Shown here: positions 40,643 to 53,156 of the stretch, in pieces
Layout: the number at the start of each line of letters is the position of its first letter
Numbering within the stretch: the first letter of the stretch is position 1
Assembly: GCA_014706385.1 (NCBI GenBank)
Contig: JACGZH010000008.1
Coordinates: forward strand, 434,001-498,000
Direction of reading: 5' to 3'
Length of the DNA: 64,000 nt
From: Phaffia rhodozyma
Taxonomy: Eukaryota; Basidiomycota; Tremellomycetes; Cystofilobasidiales; Mrakiaceae
Notes under the pieces: generated by a model
What the model was told of the DNA's origin: nothing
Database searches by the model: none
The model's input: only the letters and a program-made list of their open reading frames with translations
Position numbers and translations under genes: made by a program

Positions 40643-40927
40643 CTAGACGAAGAGTCTTTTCGTACTCGTCAGTCTCTTCAGAGGTCTGATGATAATAAAA
40701 TGTAAGATATGAAGCTTATCGAAGACAAGAAGACCAGACGGCTCTTCTGGAAGTTGTGCTAGCGCCAATGCAGTACTGTTCACTCGATTCACTAATCGAT
40801 GTGATAGAAGAGCGAGGGAAGATAGTACGGGATTGATGTATTCTCGTCGTTCGAGATAGGAAAGACGAGCAAGAGACACCGAGCCAAGAGCCGTAAGAAG
40901 AGTTATACTACGACATATGGTTCTCGA
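40643..40927 (-). other. Open frame without ATG, possible exon
   Basis: 95 stop-free codons with a protein-like mix (SLARLSYLERREYINP, NSTALALAQLPEEPSG), but no ATG in frame and no upstream exon that joins cleanly. It could be a coding exon of an unrecognised small gene, a 5' exon of the zinc-finger gene, or chance. Confidence 0.2.
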
Positions 40928-41550
40928 CTAACTCTTCCACCAGATTAGACTGTTCTCGTTCGTTCTCATTTGATCTGCAGCTCATAACGGAGAAAGTAGC
41001 TCTGAGCTGCTGATGAGTGAGAACGTGGTTACGTCATCCTGCGCCGCTTGTTGGCCGACTTTCTACTTTGTCGTGCTCACCTTCTTCGTTCTTGTTATTC
41101 TCGGGTCTCAGTCTTACAGTTTGTTCTCTTCCTTTTCGTGTCTTTTTCTTTTCTACCATCGACCTCCATCTGTAAGTTAGATTACTATTGTTTGTGTATG
41201 TTTGTGTAGATTGATTAGTCCCTAACCTTTTCTCTGAGGGTTTCTCTTTCTACTTCGGCTAATCTCTCACAGGTACGTCCAAGATCACTGCCTCTCCGCT
41301 ACTATGCCTTAGTGTCAAATTCAACGGGAGGCGCGGATGAAATGAGCTGTAGATTGTTTTCGTGATAGTCTTGGAAGCTGACTCCCGTCTTTGTCTGATG
41401 CTTCCCAACGGTCTACCCGTTTTGTACAATGGATCGATACCTCAACATGCCGTCTCTACTACTTAAACTCTAGCCTCCTCCCTCCTCTTCCCCCTCTTTC
41501 TCCATCCATTTCCCATAACAGCTAGTCTTTGACAGACGGCTTCCATTCCT

Positions 41551-41556
41551 TATAAA
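41551..41556 (+). promoter_or_regulatory. TATA-like box of the chitinase gene
   Basis: TATAAA about 210 bases before the start codon, followed by a long CT-rich stretch typical of a fungal transcription start region. The position is plausible but untested. Confidence 0.35.
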
Positions 41557-41762
41557 CAACCTACTCAACATCGCTCAGGCTAGCGTTCACTCTCATTTAT
41601 CAACCCTTCTTCTCTCTTTCTCCCGAAACAAACTCTGGTAGTTTGTGCGATACCTCTCCTCCATCCTATAATCCATCCTTACTATCCGACCCCCTACGAA
41701 AAAGCTTAATTTCCTCTCAAGCTCCCACAGTTACACATATAAGAATAAATACCAAAACAAAC

Positions 41763-43824
41763 ATGTTTTCCTTCACTCAAGTTCTCGTTCCCTCCCTCCT
41801 GCTGGCCTCCTCCGTTCTAGGTAGAGTCCATCCCCGAGCGGCAGCGGCCACCACTACAATCACCGTAGAGGCGACCGTCACCCAGACCGTATATTGGCAA
41901 GCAGCTGCATCCACCACTGCGATTTCTACCGGCACCAAAGTCTCCCTTAACGCAGCTGCAACGGCGTTGGCAAAGACGACGTCAACGACGACGACAGCCA
42001 AGGCATCGAGCGCGACGGCGGCGGCTACTTCGACATCGACGGTTGGAACTGGATCTTCAAAACCGATAGTAGCAGCATATTATCCAGACTGGGTGTCGAT
42101 GACTCCTGAACAGATTGACTGGACCAAAGTTGATTGGATTGATTTCGGCAAGTGTTGCTTTCATGTTTGTTGATTCTAATGAGAACGGCATTTCCTTGGA
42201 ATTGTCCATTTAGGAACATATCATCTTACACTATTCTCAAAATGAACAGCTTTCGCCGTTGTTGACTCAGACTTGAACATTGTCTTCACCGACTCGAGTT
42301 CTACCGGTCTATGTGCGTCTTTTTTTCACGTGGTCTAAGACTTATATGCGCGCCACTAACGGCGTCTTGGGATTCCACTATTGGAGAAATTTAGTAACCC
42401 GAGCAGTGAAGGCTGGTCATGCCGCTGGAAAGAAAGTTAAGCTCAGTATCGGCGGTTGGTCTGGTTCGACCTATTTCTCTCGATCTGTCGCCACTGCCGA
42501 CGCTCGAACCGCGCTCGTTGCAAAGATGGTCACACTGTACAACCAGTACAATCTAGATGGAATCGATATCGATTGGGAGTATCCTTCGACACCCGGGCAA
42601 TCTGGTAACATCGTCGCCGCTGCCGATACCGGCAACTTCTTAATCTTCCTTCAACTTCTGAGAAACGCTCTCCCAGCGTCGGCAAAAATCACGGCGGCCA
42701 CTCAGGTCTGGCCGTTCACGGGGACAGATGGTAACCCATTGAGTGACGTCAAGGCGTTCGCCGCCGTACTTGATTGGATTTCGATCATGGTCTACGAGTA
42801 TGTTGTGATATCTTGATTCCTCTCTCTCTGGATATTTTCTATCTCTCGCGCTGACTTACGGGTCCCTGAATCTTCACTCAAACCTTTTACAGTGTCTGGG
42901 GTTGTGAGTTGTATCTTACTGATCTTTTTTGATGCGTGTGCGGGAGGAAAGAAGAAGAACTTATCTAACTTTGACGTTTTTCTTTGTCCCTTTTCCTCTA
43001 ATCCCAAAAGCATCAAGCACTCCTGGACCTAACGCCCCCTTGTCCGACGGCTGTGGAAACTCTCTTCAACCTTTAGCAAACGCATACGCCGCTGTGAAGT
43101 CATGGTCGACCGCCGGTTTCCCTGTCAACCAGATCGTCCTTGCCACCGCTGCTTATGGTTACATCTCCACGTCCACAGCTACGACCCTCGTCGAACGTCG
43201 AAAGGAACGACGACGTGGAGGCGCGCAGCTTTCGTCTGTTGGTGATATCGGAAACTGGATAAACTTTGCCGGTGGGGCCAAGAGAGATCCTCATGGGCAA
43301 CTCCTTCGAAAGTCATCATTGGCGAGGAAGGCAAGTATGAAGAAAGGGTTGAGGAAAGACCACAGGAAGAGAGCTTGGTCGAGCAAACGATCTACTACCG
43401 TCACGCTCTACAACGATGCTGGAGGATGTTTGTCCCTCTCTCTTTCTCTCTTTCCCCTTGGGTCACCAGCTGAAGCTTCTCTCCTTTTCTGATCCTCCTC
43501 GTCTTCCTCTTAAAAGCGGTGGATGGTCAAATCATGTTCAACGATTTGATTGCTCAAGGTGCTCTCGTCTGGTCCAGTACCACCAAGAAATGGATCGCCG
43601 CCGGTGGATTTACCCGGTCATGGGATGCCTGTTCATCCACTCCTTTCCTTCGTTCTTCAGCATCCGGCCAAGTGATCACTTATGACGATCCTGATTCGCT
43701 CTCGCTCAAAGCCCAGTTCGCTCTCCAGGCCGGGCTGGGCGGGGTCAACGTTTGGGATATCCATGGAGACACATCGGCCTTTGATTTATTAGTCTCGTTA
43801 AGATCCGGACTTGGTCTGGCATAG
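41763..43824 (+). CDS. Secreted glycoside hydrolase family 18 chitinase
   Basis: Six exons (41763-42147, 42250-42312, 42395-42797, 42893-42900, 43011-43427, 43517-43824), 527 residues. A signal peptide (to about SVLG, residue 19) and a Thr/Ala/Ser-rich linker come first, then the GH18 barrel: IVAAYYPDW, KLSIGGWSGSTYF and the catalytic DGIDIDWE (residues 204-211, with Glu211 as acid). ISIMVYDVWG follows, the VWG coming partly from an 8-nt exon. GGVNVWDIHGD lies near the C-terminus. It would cleave chitin in the cell wall or medium. A strongly basic insert lies at about residues 347-420. Intron 1 starts GCAAGT. No chitin-binding module or GPI tail is seen. Confidence 0.93.
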
Positions 43825-44389
43825 AGAGAGAGAGGATGGATTTTTCTAGGAGGCTGTCTTTTCTCTTCTCCTTTCTCTTCCTGTCTTTGGGTTTCTCTTT
43901 TGCTTTTGCTTCAAAGGGTGAACAGTCTGTTCTTTCTGTAGTTTATAGTTATGGAATCTGATGCGTTCAAAACCACAGGAAGTGATCCAAGACACTGATA
44001 CAAAAATATTGGGGAAAGAAGGGGCAACATATTAAGACGTGTACACGATAACACTAAGAGGATGAAGTCGTTTCAATGAACAAGAAGGAGAAAAGGAGCA
44101 AACATATACAACACACTGTCAAGATAAATAGAGCGGGCGAGTGGATTTCCTTGAATAGATACGAAGCATTTCCTGAGAAAAAACAGAAAATACATCGCAC
44201 AACTTGGAAGGAAGATGAAGTAGTCTAGCAAGAGTTGAGGTGATGGTATGCGTAGGAGAATATGGTATGGTATCATATGGTATGGTGTCGTAGAGTTGAA
44301 GTTTCATGATGCTGAAAGAAAAATCAAGAGCAATTCGGAAGAGAATAAGAATCAGGTGCGAGAACTTTAGGACACGCCAAAGCCTGTTA
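43825..44389. other. Intergenic region between convergent genes
   Basis: 565 bases between the chitinase and alpha/beta hydrolase 3' ends. Includes a short run of GGTAT-type repeats at about 44245-44290. No gene seen. Confidence 0.6.
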
Positions 44390-46190
44390 CTAATAATCGT
44401 CGTCAGCCTCATCTGGCTCAGTTTCGAATAAATGATCGAAAGGAGAGATGACAAGATGAGTTAATTCTGCCGGTGTTTCGAGCGATGCGTTTGCCGCTAC
44501 AAAGTCCGAGAGAAGAGGATTGATTCTTCGGACGGAAAGGTGGATGAATAAACATCAGCCACATGAAACATGACGGAGATCTTTTTTTACACAAGTGATA
44601 TCATGATTACTGACTTTTCGGCATGTATAACGTTGGCAAACTGTTTGGTCGATATATCCAATTATAAGAAAGAGGAAAGAGTAAAAAGAGAAAGAGGATA
44701 AGAATTAAGGCCGAGTAAATAGAGGATATCAAAGAGACGTACATGAGAAGCCCTAGGGATGGTTACAATGTTAGTCTTGAGACCGGCATCATCAAAGTCC
44801 TTCTTCTTTTCCAATAAATCTTCCAGACTGTATGCCACATCTGCTCCAGCATGGATCATCTGGAGAGGGCATTGAATGCTGGAGAGTACGTTGAGCGGTA
44901 AAGGTTTACGGTCGGCAAAAAAGTCAACAGAAATTGTCTTGAGGTCTTTAATCTGACGGTTCATGAAATTAGGATTGAGAAGAAGAAACCGGTCAAGAAA
45001 TTGAGCTTAAGAAAGATAGAAGGCCGATTGAGGGTTCGAAGCAAGGGGACGGAAACTTACTCCTTGTTCAGTGCTCCAGTTGTTCATGGAGTGTGAGATA
45101 CTCGAAGCCAGCATCCTGACGGTTCATCATGAAGCATGCAGATTTATCTTTAGCTAAGAGCATATATGCGCTCATATAATTGAGGGATGGATGGTATCTT
45201 ACCTTTCGGTAGTCTCCGTTGTCTGTCCGTTGAATCCGAGCTGAAGGGCACCCGAGATAGCCTGCTCGGTCAGATCTGCATCATTCATCTCTATGCCTTC
45301 CTTCCAGAGTTCCCAAATCTCTCTACGGCCGATGGCGACTGGTTTTGGGAGGAAAGATCAATGACTTCAGCACTGTGCAACAAAAGAAAAAACAATGCGA
45401 AAATGGACAGTGTAGAGTCGGATATAGTACCCACCATCTTCAGGCTGATATCGATCCAAGGAAACAAGGGCATGTCAGATGATGCGCATATAGCCATGGA
45501 TTTGGGTGATGGAGAAGAGAGTTCAGGCACGGTCACTCACCTCCCAAGCGGTTAGTGGACTGATCAAAAATAGACCAAGGACTTTTGAGGAATACTTTGT
45601 TGCAAAGTGTAGAGCAATAGATGAACCCATGGAGACACCAACGATGATCACCGGGGGCAACTGTAGGGCGTTCGTAAAGTTATTGATATCATCCGCGGCA
45701 TCCTGTATGTATGGGAAAATGGTCGAAGAACTGAGTATGGGGCCTGAAATGGAAACATGAGTGATTTGACTGTAGACCAAGGGACACGAACGAAGAAGGT
45801 GAAGGAGGATCCTAGGACTCCTTCACTCAGGCCGTGTAATCGAGAGTCGAGCGCGACCAGGTTAAATTTTCGAAGCAAAGGATCTGTGAACTGGGCTGTT
45901 TAGAGAGAATGGTTGACAGAGGAGGGACGTAACGTCGGTTGAGCATGAATGGACGGACGGACGGCTGAAAGCGGTGTTGTCGATGGGTTGACATCCAACA
46001 GGCACGACAGGAAAAGAGGAAGGGGAGGGGACTGACGATGAAAAATTTCAGAAGCGATAAAGATCGGATGGAGAAACAGCACGGTCGGCCTTGTGGGATC
46101 GATCTGATCGGCGCTGGCCTCTGTTGGCGTCGAGATGTTGTAATAGATGTTCTGTGTCCCGGTATTTGAGTTGATCTTGACGTACGGCAT
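44390..46190 (-). CDS. Alpha/beta hydrolase
   Basis: Nine exons (46190-46037, 45895-45792, 45702-45541, 45444-45435, 45338-45203, 45115-45061, 44952-44743, 44640-44615, 44525-44390), 330 residues. Canonical alpha/beta hydrolase order: PTVLFLHPIFIASE (oxyanion strand), NLVALDSRLHGLSEG, the nucleophile elbow VGVSMGSS, QMIHAGADVAY (probable acid residue region), and HAEKINP near the expected catalytic-His region. The fold is that of epoxide hydrolase/enol-lactonase-like enzymes; the substrate cannot be told from sequence. No signal peptide. Exon 4 is 10 nt (PED). The acidic C-terminus (EADDDY) is unusual. Confidence 0.82.
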
Positions 46191-47673
46191 TCTAGGGATA
46201 ATGATTGCGTATCTGTCTTGAAGAAAAGTGAGGGGTGACAGAGGGAGAAGTAAAGGTACAGAGGATGAAAGATGTAGATGGAGAAGCAAGAGTAGATAGA
46301 AAGAAAGGTAAGAGACGAAAAAAGAACCGACAGAACTGGTGGTCGAAGAAGAGAAAGAAAAAGAGGAAGGGAAAGAGGAAACCGAAACAAGGGACACGAA
46401 CCGATGATATTTGTACCGATAGGAGTCTGTATATGCGTATGTGTGGGTGTGTCAAGGTATGTATTAAAGTGTGTGAGTCGTTGGCATTAGATTAAATTCG
46501 ATCAGATATGCTATATGATGTGGCCTTAGTGGTCCTTGTGTGAGTCTGAGTGAGAACGAGTGTGAATGTATTCTGTATGCTATATGTGCTTTCCTGTCTC
46601 TGAAAGATCCAAGCGCTTCAACGGTCAAAGCATCCATTTCAGCGGTTCCAAGAAAAAAAGGATAGTAATTTCGATCAGAGGCCGCAAAGGAACGGACTAA
46701 TTAAAGTGGGGTCTAGACATTTGGCAATATGAATTCTCGATCGTTAATAGATCAACTCGCTTCCGGAACCAGAGCGTTTCGTATTTATCACAGAGCTATC
46801 TGCCTTTGCGTACATCATGCAGCCCACTCACTCACTCACTCACTCACCCTCCCACTTCACTTGTTCAAGAGTGATGATCAAGACATAGGGAAAAGAGAAT
46901 CACTTTGAGACGCAAGAATCGAGCTCACTTTCAACTCTCTCGATCCTTTCATTCGATCACCAAATCTCAATTGAGGCCGACCCGGTCGATCACTGGCTTG
47001 CGTGAGTTCTCCTTTCCATCTACCATCAATCTCTTTGACTTGGCGTGCCTTTCAATCAGTTTCGGAGGGAAATCCTTGTTTATTCTGTCTCGTTCAACCC
47101 GCCGATTCCCATTCAGCTCCAATGTCGGCCGTCTCTTTGAATTTCACTTTCGTCCGATTCGATTCTTAAACACACAAGTAAACATGTGGACACACATCTT
47201 CATCCGTTAATACACAAACAGATCGACATTTCATTCTTTCGATTTTTCATGATCCTCGAGAAAATTGAGAGATAGATGAACAGAAAAGTAAGGAAAACAG
47301 AAGAAAAGCAACAAAAAGAACGAAAGAAAACAACTTGAGAGTGTTTGTTTATCTCACTGCGCTTCAGAAGGAGAGATCTGTTCTTTGTTTTGTCTGTGTC
47401 TAAAACACCGTAGAAATTAACTAACCGGCCATTTTAAAAATCTCTTCTCTTTCTCTCGTACGTGTCCTACTGTGTCTCCTTCAGCCTGCTCTCTCCGCCT
47501 CTGATAACTAAACACTAAGCAAACGTATGCAATCTTCCTTGATAAGCCGATCCTCCTTCAACACATATTCCGCAACCCCTACACAACCAACATACTCATC
47601 CGAATGTGATTCATCACTATTTCTTGTCATCATTTTGATTACATATCGAAGAAACATTAATACGATCACGTGT
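46191..47673. other. Long intergenic region
   Basis: 1483 bases between the hydrolase start and the RPN5 3' end, both on minus. Purine-rich on plus close to the hydrolase, an ACTC microsatellite and T/A-rich stretches further on. The open frames here (such as 46905-47210 and 46235-46495, plus) follow base composition and lack protein-like pattern. Confidence 0.5.
46825..46847. repeat. (ACTC)n microsatellite
   Basis: About five to six tandem CACT/ACTC units in the long intergenic region. Confidence 0.9.
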
Positions 47674-50125
47674 CTACTTGGAAATCACCTTTGCAGCGTG
47701 CACAGCATACTCCTACAGAAGAAGAGAGGAGAAAAAAGAAAAAAAAGGACATCATCAGTCTACATCTTGCGCCCTATATTGCCTTATAAGAACATAAAAC
47801 CATCGAAAGTTTCCATACCTTGTTAATCAAATGGCTCGTTTTCTCGATCAGGCCCAACTTGAGATGGAAAAGAGAGTATTCCACGGTCAGTCAGCTTTTG
47901 CAATCCTTTCCGCCGTACCCTCCTCTTATTTCTAGAGCGACTTACCATCTTTTCCAGATTACCACTCCACTCGTTCAACACATCATCTCCGCTCTTCTTT
48001 GCATCAAAGATGATCACGCCGGCCAACCGATCAATCCTTGCGTACACCGTCTTGGCAACGACCAACCGGCACAGCACCAATTCTGTCCGCTCCTCCGGTA
48101 AGTCCAACAACTCGGCAAGTCGGCCAATTGTTATTCGAGTGTAGTACTCTGCGACCACTCGGATGTTCTGTCGAGCCAAAGAACAGAAGTTTCCCTCGGT
48201 CGGTCAGTCTATCAAAATTCTGTTCCCGACTATTCCTCCTTCCAAAGAGAAAGAAAAACGAAGGACAAACATGTTCGATCACTCTGTTGTGAAGTACCTC
48301 CCATCGAGATTCACCCTTCTTATCGTTGGCAGAAAACACACTGGACGCCCTCAAAGTCGGTCCGTACAACGTCTCGATCCCAGGCCATCGCATAAGCTCC
48401 CTAGTAGTGAAACTCTTGAGAAGCTCACTGTCGAATACGAAGATAGAGATTTTCAAAGATTAATCAGATTGAAACAAAAGTCGCGTGTACATGTGAGCAA
48501 TAAAGGAAAGAGAACCAACTGCTGGAGAGCAACTTTTTCCATCTTCTTGTCATGGAAAAGTTTGTGAAGCATGTCCGACTGCTCGTTGTCGTACACCGCG
48601 AGGATCACAAAGTACGCGACCATTTCGAGCGCCTGGTCAAAGAGGAAACCCAAACATGAACGGGAACATCAGACGACACTCGTCCAGCTTCATGTGCATG
48701 AATCAACCTCAAAAGTGTCACTTACCTCTTTCGCCTTGGCCTCATCGTTCTTAACCTCATCGGTGTCATAGACCTCCTGGTAGGCCTTGCAAGCATCCAA
48801 AAATGCATCTTCCTCCAAAGCCAACGCGATGATCAGACTGTAGAACTTAAGCTTCAGATCCTGTCAGAGTTTAGAGACCAGAAGAAGGCAATCAGCACAA
48901 ACCCTCTCAGACAAAACATGGTCTCATAAAATTTCAAACCCACAGTGTAGCCATCCTCTTTCAAGTGAGCTCGGTTGATTTTCCGGCCTCCAACCCGGAC
49001 TCGAGTCCAGTTTCCTCTTTGGCTCTCCAGACGCATCTGCTCCAGAATACTAGAGTTTCAACCAACTCGGTTAGCTTTCGGAACGCATTGCAGTCCCCCG
49101 TCGTTCGCTGTCTACCTCATTCACGATGATTAACGACTCACAACTCGGTCTTCTCCCTTCGCTCCATACTACTATATGTCTCGACCTGAAGCTCACTCAG
49201 CAAATCAGCCGCCCGATCAAGGTGCTCTTTCGAGCTGACAGGCTCCTTCTCTTTCTCAGGTTCCGACGAAGAAGTCGTCGACTTGGGAGCGGTAGCAGAA
49301 ACGGTGGAGGCTTGAAGACCGAGCGGAAGAGAATCAGCTGGAGTCTAGTCAAAATTGGGTCTGCTGTGATCAACTCACTTTCAGTTGACGGCGGTGGAGC
49401 AGTCTGGGCAAGAAGCTCGTGATGCTTAGATAAAAGGACAGTCAGACGAGCTCGAGGAAGCTCAAGGTGAATCTTTACAAAGAAATCCAACATATGTCAA
49501 ACGCATCAGCCCGACCGTGATCTACATGTCTGCAAGTTAAACATATTTCAACTGACCTTTCCTTCAGTCACACCTCGGAACGTCTTAATCAACTCTAACC
49601 ACTGCTCAACTCCTTCCTTCTCTTTGATTGCTGGCAGGTAACCCAGTACCTCATCCATCATCTTGACAACAGCTTCCTTAAGTTGACCGTGTCGTTTGGC
49701 AAGAAGAACGACAGAGGATCCGAGGAGGCCGTAATTGGAAGCCTTGTAGCATAGATTGGGGATAGTAGTGAGGATGGTAGAAGTGGAAGCCAGATCCGAA
49801 GCCTACAATATATTCGGATAGAGACTGCATCAGTCAAAAGAAGTTGGTGATGTGGAGGTCACCTCGTGAAGTAGGCTGACTCACGTTACGAGTTTGCTTC
49901 TCAAGAACTAAGAGTTTATCGACAGCTTCTTGAAGTTGATTGTTCTATTAATTGTTCAAGTATACCATTTAAACAAGATATAAATGAGTTTCTTCAAGGA
50001 TGACCGTGGAATGTGTGTGAGCAAGAGATCCGTACCTTTGCCAGCTCTGTGACCTGAGGAATGAGAGCTTTAACCTCCTTACTGAAATCTCTCTCCTGTT
50101 TCCTGGGAGCTGCTGAAGACGACAT
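47674..50125 (-). CDS. RPN5: 26S proteasome lid subunit Rpn5
   Basis: Twelve exons (50125-50036, 49944-49885, 49802-49557, 49472-49379, 49310-49142, 49049-48944, 48860-48726, 48632-48520, 48427-48271, 48167-47946, 47857-47819, 47712-47674), 489 residues. Rpn5 is a PCI-domain subunit of the regulatory particle lid. Seen: KTEFILEQMRLESQRGNW, KLKFYSLIIALALEED, VAYFVILAVYDNEQSDML, then the winged-helix part RVVAEYYTRITIGRLAELL and the C-terminal EKTSHLINKEYAVHAAK. The acceptor CTCAAG at 47858 gives the conserved C-terminus; nearer acceptors do not. A Ser/Thr/Glu-rich insert (about residues 165-195) is not in yeast Rpn5. Divergent from CHMP7 across 356 bases. Confidence 0.95.
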
Positions 50126-50481
50126 GTTAGATTGTTAATATGTTTAGATAGTGATGTAACAGTCCAAGCACAGAGGAGTAGATGTGTGAAAGGAAGAAGA
50201 GAATAAGAAAAGTGAATGAAGGAGAGAGATGGAAGTCAGAGAACGATCAAACGTCAATCACGATCCTTCCAGCGAGGCAACAAAACGATTCAAGTTTCTA
50301 TTGATTGACTTCGGATTTTCTATTCACGTCTTGTCTAATTTTGTAGTGATTTCCCCTTAGTTCTTTACCTATGCTTGCATGCTTCCCTTCCTTGTCGTCA
50401 TCATCATCATCAGCAGACTACAAGCATCGTCTTCGATAACGCTTTCCTGAAGCCCGAACACCTACCACATAAAGTATTCCT
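50126..50481. other. Divergent promoter region RPN5/CHMP7
   Basis: 356 bases; GA-rich on plus near RPN5 and a short CAT trinucleotide run at about 50398-50412. I looked for the proteasome control element GGTGGCAAA and did not see it. Confidence 0.5.
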
Positions 50482-52581
50482 ATGCCGGCATCTTATTCCC
50501 CTCCTTCATCTGTTAGACCTGAGTCTGTTGCATATACAAGCAAGCCCATCATCACCCTTCCCGCTTACAACACGGTGTCGAAAGCTCGTCTATCCTCACT
50601 CTATGCAGACTTTTCTTCTCAAAAGCAGTCCAACCCACATGGTTTCTCGGCCAATCTTTCATGGTGGAAGTCGGTTTTAGAGGGAGCGAGCGAGCAAGGC
50701 CTCTTGCCTTCGGATACCGGGTCCGGTCCTCAGGCGTTGTTATTGACAGTCGGCGAAGATCTTTTGGATGCTCTAAAGTTGGAGGATGGGAAGAGACCAA
50801 GTGGACTGGGTTGTGTCGTCGTACGTCTTATCTATGCTGCGTCATTTTCGACTCCTTATTGTTGCCTTCAAGCTAAACGAAGCCATCTCGTATGTGTTCG
50901 TATATGAGGAAGGCCGAGCTGGTGACGTCTCAGACTGTCTATCCACTAAACACCTTCCTCTCGAGTCCCACTTCGATATACGCGGTCTCTTCGATCCCTT
51001 ATCGGATAGCCTCCGCCCTGATCGCCCGTCCGCTCTGGTGGGGTCTACAACAGATGAGCTTGGTCGGAACAGAACCTGCGATCTCGCGAGGTACATCCGG
51101 ACAGGTTTGGAGCAGAATTAAAGGCAAATATGTACTGAAGGCGACGCTCGAGGTGAGCGCAACTGCAACTCATCCTGTTGCTCTTCGATTCAGGCGCTTA
51201 TGTGGTATTCTTCTTTCCCTGTCTGGGAAATCATTCGTATATGTCTTTCCAGAAAGCAGCCTCCAACCTAGTCGCCTACTTCCAGACAATTCCTCATTCA
51301 TCTATCACCGACGTTCTGTTTTCCCTCACGTCCTTCACCCAAGCGTTTGCTTCTCGTTGTCTCCCAGGAGTGGTACTTTCTGAGGAGGAGATGTCCGTGT
51401 TGATTAAATTCTTAGAACGAGACCGTCAAGTCCTGCTTAGAGATGGCTCGGTGAGCTCTGTGCCGGTTCTGGTAATGACGTCTAACCTTTAGACGTAGAT
51501 TCTAATCTTTTGATTCGTGTGCTTGATCATGATGGTACTCAGGTTATCAAGTTTGATCCGACAGCTGCTCCGCCGGAACCAATCACCTCGGTTGACCACG
51601 GTGTGCTTGAAATGGCGACTACTGTTGCTCGATTAAAATCTCAAATGGATGAATTGGATATTCGAATCACCGAGTACGTTCCTCTCTGCATCTGGAAATA
51701 TTGCAGGACATCCGCGATTTGAAACTGATGCTTAAATCTCTTGTCCTTTTGTGTGTGTGTATTTTCATCAAAACTTTGTTGATCAGACGAGCTAACCAAG
51801 TCAAAGAGGCATTAAGAAAGAACCAAAAGACGGTAGCAATGTCGTATCTGCGCTCAAAGAAGTCGTTGGAGGAACTCGTCTTGAAACGGCTGAGCAGTCT
51901 AGAAACCGTCCAGGGCGTGTTGCTGAAAATTGAGACAGCTGCTGGTGATATTGAGGTTCGTTCTTTTCAACCTTGTCCTGAGCCAACCTGGATGTATGCT
52001 CTTCTCTGTCATTTGGAACGCGCTGTTCAGACATAATCATCCTTCTTTCCCTCTTCTTTTCGCGATAAACCTTCTTGAATCAGATTCTCAAAGTTTACCA
52101 GACCTCGACCCAGACGTTGTCAACTCTTCTAGCCGATCCAACACTTTCCCATGAGAATGTGGAGCGTACTATGGATTCCATGGCGGACACTTTGGCAGAC
52201 CATGCCGAGATCGAACAAGCCATCTCGCTTGGTGGGATTGGAGCGAGAGAGGCTGCTGCTGGAGGTACTAGTGATGGCGTGGACGAGGAACAACTGGAGG
52301 CTGAGTTGGAAAGGCTGGTAGAGGAAGAGAAGGAGAAAGCCAAGATGGTGCTACTCGAGGAGGAGAGGAGGCAGAAAGAACAAATGCAGAAGGATAGAAA
52401 GCAGAAAGAGGAAGAAGAGAGGAAGGCAAGGCTGGTGGAGGAACAGAAGGTTAATATAAAGAAACAAGAGGAGGAACAGAAGGCGAGAGAGAAGGTAAAA
52501 GAACGAGCGCATGCGGACAATGTGACTGAGGCTGTGGAGAGTGCATCGAAGCAAGCGAAAGAGAGAATCTTGGAGGAGTAA
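50482..52581 (+). CDS. CHMP7: ESCRT-III related protein CHMP7/Chm7
   Basis: Six exons (50482-50820, 50913-51152, 51253-51450, 51543-51673, 51787-51955, 52084-52581), 524 residues. CHMP7/Chm7 recruits ESCRT-III to the nuclear envelope for sealing and pore surveillance. The N-terminal half is the degenerate winged-helix region (LSWWKSVLEGA, VAELVTSQTVYPLNTFL, PLWWGLQQM). The C-terminal half is the Snf7-like helical core: VARLKSQMDELDIRITER, NQVKEALRKNQKTVAMSYLRSKK and ETVQGVLLKIETAAGDIE, followed by an acidic autoinhibitory-like stretch and a long Glu/Lys/Arg coiled coil running to the end. That coiled coil is longer than expected for the family. Confidence 0.9.
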
Positions 52582-53156
52582 TAGCGATGACATCGAATGA
52601 ATCAGTCTCAATCTCGTTATCATGATTTTTTTTCTTCTATTCCTGCTTCACCCTACCCATTGTTTCTAGACCCTCCTCTCTTGCTCTCTCACGCACATAT
52701 GTACGTTCTTCGCAGTTCCTGTTCCCCATCTCTAGTGATCTAGTTTTCCCAGTCTGTATCATGTACTCTGTCGATTGTCATCATCTATCATGATCTTTAC
52801 GACCTTTCTCGATTGGGAAAGTTGCTGTTGATCGTTTGTTTCTGATAGCTAAATCGATCCGCTCGATTCCCGATTGTTCCGTTATATATGCAAAGGAGAA
52901 GAAAGAGGAGGGAAACAAAAAGGACCTATATATATGATCCTCGAAATAGCACGGCGCAAAGGGAGAAATGAAAGAAAAAGTACCTGAAGGAAGAGAGACG
53001 CTCTTCAGTAAGGATATAGAGCTGTCTTTTTTGTCGTCGCAGACAAACGTCAAGACTGGGAAAGAAATATTGAATGTACCGTGTGGGTTCTGAAGTTTTT
53101 TATGATGTGATAGTGGGAAGAGATGAAGGTGGAGGGAGGGGAAGACACGATGAAAT
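52582..53156. other. Intergenic region between convergent genes
   Basis: 575 bases between the CHMP7 and RPB6 3' ends. T-rich stretch near 52624-52640. No gene supported. Confidence 0.6.

Larger units (their letters stand above)
40516..41762. other. Long intergenic region upstream of the chitinase gene
   Basis: 1247 bases. The chitinase side (41060-41760) is CT-rich with a TATA-like box. On the minus strand a 95-codon stop-free stretch (40927-40643) is listed separately as doubtful. No other gene seen. Confidence 0.5.

Noticed and set aside
46235..47210. Open frames of 86 and 101 codons on plus in the long gap before the hydrolase gene
   Set aside because: One is a Lys/Arg run produced by purine-rich DNA, the other a Phe/Ser/Arg mix without any recognisable motif; no splice partners.
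47858..47945. Apparent non-AG acceptor before the last RPN5 exons
   Set aside because: The acceptor CTCAAG (ending 47858 on minus) joins in phase and yields the conserved LIEKTSHLI stretch at the family's expected spacing.
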